Source of the DNA: Trebonia sp.
GTDB taxonomy: Bacteria > Actinomycetota > Actinomycetes > Streptosporangiales > Streptosporangiaceae
DNA length: 7,999 nt
Reading direction: 5' to 3'
NCBI GenBank assembly: GCA_030043595.1
Contig: JASHXJ010000440.1
Coordinates: forward strand, 1 to 7,999
Shown: positions 4,144-7,999 of the stretch, piece by piece
Layout of the letters: each line of letters starts with the position of its first letter
How positions within the stretch are numbered: the first letter of the stretch is position 1
Position numbers and translations under genes: made by a program
Notes under the pieces: model-generated
Seen by the model: only the letters and a program-made list of their open reading frames with translations
Told to the model about the DNA's origin: nothing
Database searches by the model: none

Positions 4144-6318
4144 CTAGCCCTGGTTACCGCTGATGTTCGCCAGGCTGGTGCGCGCCGCTACCGTGAGCGG
4201 ATCGGCCGCGGGCAGGCTCAGCTCGCAGCGCTCGACCGTGTCCCGCAGCAGCCTGGTCGCATCCGTGATGCGGCCGACGCCGTAGTAGGCGTGGGCCAGG
4301 TTCATGCCGGCCCGCAGGGTATCCGGGTGGTCGGGGCCGAGGGCCTGGACGTACGCCGCGTGCGTCTGCTCGCCCAGCCGCACCGCGGATGCCATCTTGC
4401 CCGCGCCGTGATAGGCGGAGCCGAGGGCGCCGCGGGCCGCGATCGTGAGCAGGTGGTCGCTGCCGAGAGCGCGCTCCCGGTCGCCCACGACGCGGTCGAA
4501 GTACGAGATCGCCGTCTTGGCCTGGCCGTCGGCCAGGTAGCACTCGGCGAGCTTCTGGCACGTGGCCGTGGTGTCCGGATGCCGGGGACCCTGGATGCGC
4601 TCCCGGTCCCGCAGCGTGCGCCGGTACAGCGTGATCGCGTCGGAAAGCTGCCCGGCGGCCCGGTACGCGGCGGCCAGGTCCTCGCGCGCGGTGAGCGTCT
4701 CGAGGGTGTCCGCTCCCAGCGAGCGTTCCCAGCCGCTGGCGACTTCGGCCAGCACCGCGAGGGCCTCGTTGAACCGCTTCGCTGTCACGAGGGCCAGTCC
4801 CAGGTCGCGGCCGGCCGCGATCGTGCCGGGATGCTCCGGCCCGAGCCTGCGTGCCCGGTCGAGGCGGATCCGCTCGAGCAGCGCGATGGACTCCGCGGGC
4901 CGGCCGGCCGCCAGGTAGGCCCCCGCGAGCCGCTCGTTGATGCCGGCGGTCGCCGGGTGGTCGTTCCCCAGGGCCCGGGCGCTCATCCGGGCGAGATCCT
5001 CCCAGTACCTGACCGCCGGGCCGGTCAGGTGCGCGGCGTCCAGGCTGCGGCCGGCGCGCAGCAGCAGCGCGTGGCAGCCCCCTTCCCAGAGCAGGTCAGC
5101 CGACCACCGCCGCAGGCTCTCTGTGCACGAGCGCAGGCTGCGTGCCAGCCACTCCGGGGGTTCATCGGCGGGCCAAGCCTCGAGCAGCGCGTCCGCCGCG
5201 GCGACGGCCGCGCCCTTGAGCATCGCGTCGGGCATGGCTGCCCTGACGGCCGCTTGCACGAGCCAGTTCATCCGCAGCAGCGGCGGCGCCGAGGCCGGAT
5301 CGGCGGACATCAGGCCCGCGTGCTCGAGGGCCGCCAGGCCGTCCTCCGTGCTTGCGCCCGCCGAGGCGTACAGGCCGCCCGCGGCGCAGTACTCGCGCGC
5401 GGCCGAGGTGGCGACGACCGTGCCCGGGATCCCGTTGCCATCGAGCAGAGCGGCCAGCGCGAGCAGCGGGTGGGCGGATCCCGGCGACAGCAGGTCGGCG
5501 TGGTCGACGGACAGCGCCCAGGTGACCGCCCCGGCCATGGGCTCCGCGACCGCGGCGGCCGCCGCCCCGAGCACCTGCTCTCGCCTGCGCAGGAAATGCT
5601 CACGGTAGTCGTGGCAGGTGAGTTCCGAGCTCGCGATCACCGCGCTGGCCTGGGCGAGCGCCAGCGGCTCCTGACCGAGGTCGGTCACCAGGTCAATGGC
5701 TCCCTGCCGCTGGTCGAGGTCCGCGGTGAGCCGGCCCACCAGGTAGGTCAGCGCCTCACGGCGGCTGAACGCCCCCACGGGTATCACCTGCGCCTGGTGC
5801 CCGAACAACGCCGCCGAGTCCGCCGTGGTGATCAGCACCCGGCCGGCAGGCCCCTGCGGCCACAGCCGCTCAAGCGCGGTGGCGTCCGTCAGGTCGTCGA
5901 CGACGACGAGCCACGGGCGGTCGCTGTCGCGCAGCCAGCTCAGGAAGCGCGCCGAAACCGAGTCAGCGTCGCCGGACAGCTGGACGCCGAGCGCCGCCGC
6001 CGCCTCCATGTAGCCGGAGAGCACCTGCGCCCGGCTGGTGCCGGTTAGCCAGATCACCAGGTCGACCGCGGCGGCCTGCCACAGGGACTGGGCGTAGGAC
6101 ACCGCGAGTTGCGTCTTGCCGCTGGAGTCACGCCAGCCGCGGGGCCCGGCGGCGGCCCTGTCGGAGACGAGGGCGACCGTCATGCCCGGGGCGAGCACGC
6201 GCTGGAGGAAGCTTCCCGTCTCCGGCCTGGCGACGAAGCCCTCGGCCAGCGGGGGCGCCCATCCGCTCCAGACGCGCCGCGCCTGTGAGCCTGCCGCCGG
6301 GCTGTTCATGGTCGCCAC
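4144..6318 (-). CDS. STAND (NB-ARC-like) NTPase with seven C-terminal tetratricopeptide repeats
   Basis: A 724-aa protein with a signalling-ATPase half and a repeat half. Near the N-terminus PPLAEGFVARPETG (22-35) precedes the NTPase domain (about 45-260): P-loop GWRDSSGKT (61-69), Walker B WLVVVDDL (136-143), the sensor-like strand GRVLITT (159-165) and a GLPL-like GQEPLALAQA (215-224). A helical region (about 260-445) follows, then seven units marked by LGxDHPxT or variants, their threonines at 457, 499, 541, 583, 625, 667 and 709, exactly 42 residues apart, as in kinesin-light-chain-type TPRs. STAND proteins are usually held inactive and oligomerise on ligand binding; TPRs bind partners. 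The P-loop is atypical: the first Gly is one residue further from GKT than in G-x4-GK. GTG at 6318 has GAGGA eight bases upstream and starts three bases after the cvnD stop, so it is probably expressed with, and works with, the conservon. It resembles FxsT-type proteins, but no FxSxx peptide gene is seen. Confidence 0.88.
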   Translation of the reverse strand: MATMNSPAAGSQARRVWSGWAPPLAEGFVARPETGSFLQRVLAPGMTVALVSDRAAAGPRGWRDSSGKTQLAVSYAQSLWQAAAVDLVIWLTGTSRAQVLSGYMEAAAALGVQLSGDADSVSARFLSWLRDSDRPWLVVVDDLTDATALERLWPQGPAGRVLITTADSAALFGHQAQVIPVGAFSRREALTYLVGRLTADLDQRQGAIDLVTDLGQEPLALAQASAVIASSELTCHDYREHFLRRREQVLGAAAAAVAEPMAGAVTWALSVDHADLLSPGSAHPLLALAALLDGNGIPGTVVATSAAREYCAAGGLYASAGASTEDGLAALEHAGLMSADPASAPPLLRMNWLVQAAVRAAMPDAMLKGAAVAAADALLEAWPADEPPEWLARSLRSCTESLRRWSADLLWEGGCHALLLRAGRSLDAAHLTGPAVRYWEDLARMSARALGNDHPATAGINERLAGAYLAAGRPAESIALLERIRLDRARRLGPEHPGTIAAGRDLGLALVTAKRFNEALAVLAEVASGWERSLGADTLETLTAREDLAAAYRAAGQLSDAITLYRRTLRDRERIQGPRHPDTTATCQKLAECYLADGQAKTAISYFDRVVGDRERALGSDHLLTIAARGALGSAYHGAGKMASAVRLGEQTHAAYVQALGPDHPDTLRAGMNLAHAYYGVGRITDATRLLRDTVERCELSLPAADPLTVAARTSLANISGNQG

Positions 6319-6321
6319 CGC

Positions 6322-6960
6322 CTACATCCTCGGTGCCATGACGGGCCGCCCCAGACCGTGGCCGCGCCGGGAGCTGTCACGGGACCACCTGGCGGCAATC
6401 GCCTCCACCAGCGTGATCAGGGTCTGCTTGACCGAGTCGGCCTCGCGGGCGTCGCACAGCACTACCGGGACGCCCGGATCGAGGTCGAGCGCGACGCGCA
6501 CTTCCTCCGGGTCGTAGCGGGGGGCCTGGTCGAAGCAGTTGATGGCGACGACAAACGGCAGCCTGTGTTTCTCGAAGTAGTTGACGGACGGGAAGCTGTC
6601 CGTGAGCCTGCGAACGTCGGCGAGGATCACCACGCCGAGTGCGCCATAGGACAGTTCGTCCCACAGGAACGAGAAGCGCTCCTGGCCCGGCAGGCCGAAC
6701 AGGTACAGCACGATCTCACTGCTGATCGTGATCCGGCCGAAGTCCAGCGCGACGGTCGTCGTGTTCTTGCCGCTGAGACCCGACAGGTCGTCGCTGCCGA
6801 TGCTCGCGGTGGTCAGCAGTTCCTCGGTGCGCAGCGGCCGGACCTCGCTGATCGCGCCGACAAGTGTCGTCTTGCCGGACCCGAACCCGCCCGCGATGAG
6901 GATCTTGTGCGCCGCGAACGTGGCGAGCGGGGCCGCGCCGTCAGAGTGCGCGGAGCCCAT
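6322..6960 (-). CDS. cvnD: Conservon small GTPase CvnD (Ras-like, ATP/GTP-binding)
   Basis: A 212-aa cytoplasmic GTPase, the switch component of the conservon complex. Motifs seen: G1 P-loop GGFGSGKTT (24-32), switch I KNTTTVALDFG (65-75), a G3-position motif FGLPGQERF (88-96), G4 NCFD (141-144) and G5 CDAR (169-172). The canonical Asp of G3 (DxxG) is missing; from memory conservon GTPases generally have FGTPGQ-type sequences here, so this is probably a family trait that alters magnesium binding or hydrolysis. The C-terminal tail (about 191-212) is Arg-rich and has no prenylation motif. ATG 6960 has an excellent AGGAG seven bases upstream and overlaps the end of cvnC by 20 bp, which shows tight coupling. 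In other conservons CvnD is thought to bind CvnB and CvnC, with nucleotide state coupled to the membrane kinase CvnA. The STAND-TPR gene follows at once and could be its effector. Confidence 0.93.
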   Translation of the reverse strand: MGSAHSDGAAPLATFAAHKILIAGGFGSGKTTLVGAISEVRPLRTEELLTTASIGSDDLSGLSGKNTTTVALDFGRITISSEIVLYLFGLPGQERFSFLWDELSYGALGVVILADVRRLTDSFPSVNYFEKHRLPFVVAINCFDQAPRYDPEEVRVALDLDPGVPVVLCDAREADSVKQTLITLVEAIAARWSRDSSRRGHGLGRPVMAPRM

Positions 6961-7330
6961 TGAGTATCTCCTGGAGAACGTCGCTGCCGGTCCGCTGGCC
7001 CGCTGGCCGCTGCCGGACTACGGTGATTGCGCCCTGGATCATCAGGTCAGCCAGCAGCACGCGGATCACGCCCACTGGCAGCGCCGTGTCGGCGGCGACA
7101 TCGGCCACCGTGACCTGCCGCCGGCACAAGTTCAGGATCCTGCGGTGCTCGGGGGTCAGCACCGTGCCGTCGGCATCCTCCGCGTGCCGTCCGGTGGCGA
7201 TGACGACCGCGAGCAGGTCGAGCACCTCGCCGTCGGCGGGCTCGGTCCGCCCGCCGGTCACCGCGTAGGGACGTACTACAGGACCGGACTCCCTGCGTCT
7301 CCAGGTGTCGCCCGAGGGCACCCCACTCAC
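6941..7330 (-). CDS. cvnC: Conservon protein CvnC (DUF742)
   Basis: A 129-aa protein of the DUF742 family, found almost only in actinobacterial conservons. It has a polar N-terminus, the hallmark RPYAVTGGRT (20-29), then a compact winged-helix-like domain (about 60-107) with TPEHRRILNLCRRQVTVADV, LPVGVIRVLLADLMIQGAIT and VVRQRP. Its exact function is unproven; family evidence places it in the CvnA-D membrane-associated complex, and the winged-helix fold suggests a protein or DNA contact. Start chosen: GTG 7330-7328 overlaps the TGA stop of cvnB (GTGA) and puts RPYAVTGGRT at the usual distance from the start. The same frame stays open further upstream (to 7447), but that part lies inside cvnB and has no family resemblance, so it is an overlap artefact. 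Its 3' end overlaps cvnD by 20 bp and contains the cvnD ribosome-binding site. Confidence 0.92.
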   Translation of the reverse strand: MSGVPSGDTWRRRESGPVVRPYAVTGGRTEPADGEVLDLLAVVIATGRHAEDADGTVLTPEHRRILNLCRRQVTVADVAADTALPVGVIRVLLADLMIQGAITVVRQRPAGQRTGSDVLQEILNGLRAL

Positions 7331-7749
7331 TCCACCGGTATCTCGATCGGCGGGAACCTCGGCAGGGCTGCCAGATGCGGCCGGGCACGCTTGACCAGCA
7401 TCGCCATCTCGTAGGCAACGGTGCCAGCGTCGGCATCGGCGGGGCACAGCGCCGCCAGGCAGCTGCCCTCGCCGGCCGCGATGACGAAGAAGATCCCCTG
7501 TTCCAGCTCGATGACAGTCTGCCGTACCCCGCCGGCCCCGAAGCGCTCTCCGGTGCCGGCCGCCAGGCTCTGCACGGCCGCCGCTACCGCCGACATGTGC
7601 TCCGCGTCCTCACGGGACAGGTCCTTCGAGGCGGCGATGAGCAGGCCATCACGGGACAAGATCGCGGCCCGGCGGAAATCCGGTACCCGGTCGGCTAGGT
7701 CATCCAACAGCCAGGCGAGGTCCCGTGCTGGACTGCCGCCCTCCCCCAT
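7327..7749 (-). CDS. cvnB: Conservon Roadblock/LC7-domain protein CvnB
   Basis: A 140-aa soluble protein whose residues 9-105 form a Roadblock/LC7 fold, as in MglB and eukaryotic dynein light chains that regulate small GTPases. Seen: LAWLLDDLADRVPDFRRAAI (11-30), LSRDGLLIAASKDLSREDAE (31-50), the helix HMSAVAAAVQSLAAGTGERF (51-70), and the strands VRQTVIELEQGIFFVIAAGE (75-94) plus SCLAALCPADADAGTVAYEM (96-115), a standard conservon CvnB pattern. In analogous systems Roadblock dimers act as GTPase-activating or scaffold proteins; here the likely client is CvnD. ATG 7749 shares one base with the upstream kinase stop (TAATG), and the kinase's last codons supply a strong GAGGAGG ribosome site. 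Its TGA overlaps the cvnC GTG. Confidence 0.95.
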   Translation of the reverse strand: MGEGGSPARDLAWLLDDLADRVPDFRRAAILSRDGLLIAASKDLSREDAEHMSAVAAAVQSLAAGTGERFGAGGVRQTVIELEQGIFFVIAAGEGSCLAALCPADADAGTVAYEMAMLVKRARPHLAALPRFPPIEIPVE

Positions 7750-7999
7750 TAGTCCTCCTCGGTATCCCGTGTGCTATCGGGTGCCTTCGTGTCCTGCCGC
7801 CACGCGGGCCACTGCGGCTCCGCGGACCCGGGATCAGACGGCTGATCGGTTTGCCGGCTCCGCTGCCAGCTGCTTTGCAGTGCGGAGGCGAGCGTTCGCG
7901 CCTCATCCGGCGCCGGGCTCTCCGGCAGGGCGTGCCGGGGGCCAGGCCCGCCGGAGCCGGCCGGTCGCGCCGGGCCGTCCCAGGGCTCGGCCGCGACCG
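7749..7999 (-). CDS. cvnA: Conservon sensor histidine kinase CvnA, C-terminal tail only (5' end beyond the window)
   Basis: The last 82 complete codons of a gene entering from the right edge; the TAA stop (7751-7749) overlaps the cvnB start as TAATG. Most of the visible protein is Pro/Gly/Ala/Asp-rich and low in complexity, as in the long disordered C-terminus of nitrate-sensor-like CvnA kinases. It contains one ordered-looking stretch, SPAPDEARTLASALQSSWQR followed by SRQ. This matches, from memory, the motif near the end of CvnA proteins (S-P-E-E-x-R-x-x-M-S-x-x-Q-x-G-W-x-R-G-R). The catalytic ATPase, dimerisation and membrane parts are outside the window, so assignment rests on this motif and on position before cvnB-cvnC-cvnD. 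The codons ending GAGGAGGAC-TAA double as the cvnB ribosome-binding site. Confidence 0.8.
   Translation of the reverse strand, partial: VAAEPWDGPARPAGSGGPGPRHALPESPAPDEARTLASALQSSWQRSRQTDQPSDPGSAEPQWPAWRQDTKAPDSTRDTEED

Noticed and set aside
4291..6048. Long plus-strand open frame of 585 codons antisense to the STAND-TPR gene
   Set aside because: It is Arg/Gly/Ala-rich with no recognisable domain and lies opposite a gene with clear NTPase and TPR motifs; such mirror frames are expected in GC-rich coding DNA.
4144..6318. Assignment of the STAND-TPR protein as FxsT of an FxSxx-COOH peptide system
   Set aside because: Domain layout is similar, but no radical SAM gene or short peptide ending in FxSxx is visible nearby; the neighbours are conservon genes instead.
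6358..6963. Plus-strand open frame of 201 codons antisense to cvnD
   Set aside because: It is a mirror of the GTPase gene, whose G1, G4 and G5 motifs are unmistakable on the minus strand.
7331..7447. Upstream extension of the cvnC reading frame
   Set aside because: It lies wholly inside cvnB and lacks DUF742 similarity; GTG 7330 in a GTGA overlap gives the normal N-terminus.

Overview
The window reads as chromosomal DNA of a high-GC actinomycete (Actinomycetota; Streptosporangiales- or Frankia-like is my guess). The reasons are the very GC-rich coding DNA, frequent GTG starts, 1-20 bp gene overlaps and, above all, a conservon (cvn) operon, a signalling cassette typical of actinobacteria. No RNA genes, insertion sequences or CRISPR arrays were seen.

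Layout. (1) 1-830, minus strand: an ECF sigma factor followed, with an ATGA overlap, by the first 73 codons of an unidentified partner protein that runs off the left edge. (2) 831-1070: a relatively AT-rich intergenic region with three direct repeats of GTGAACTC spaced 20 and 19 bp, a 7-bp inverted repeat, and a possible 21-codon leader ORF. (3) 1071-1370, plus strand: a stand-alone GntR-type winged-helix regulator, followed by a hairpin and a 290-bp AT-rich regulatory stretch holding a palindrome, a tandem 8-mer and a plausible promoter. (4) 1662-3137, plus strand: a 12-helix APC-superfamily permease, whose 3' end overlaps the convergent operon by 26 bp. (5) 7999 down to 3112, minus strand: a compact six-gene operon. 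It holds the C-terminal tail of a conservon sensor kinase (CvnA), a Roadblock/LC7 protein (CvnB), a DUF742 protein (CvnC), a small Ras-like GTPase (CvnD), a 724-aa STAND (NB-ARC-like) NTPase with seven TPRs, and a tandem-GNAT acetyltransferase.

How the genes may work together. In known conservons, CvnA-D form a membrane-associated complex likened to a eukaryotic G-protein-coupled system, with the kinase-like protein acting on a GTPase/Roadblock switch. Here the STAND-TPR gene begins three bases after the cvnD stop and the acetyltransferase twelve bases after that, so both are probably made with the conservon and may be its effector arm. That is inference. On the other strand, the small GntR regulator lies between the sigma gene and the permease. 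A 9-mer of the form AC(G/C)GTTATG followed by ACGGT occurs upstream of both gntR and the permease, so the regulator may control both. The most interesting parts are the conservon plus STAND-TPR plus GNAT operon and the two regulatory intergenic regions.
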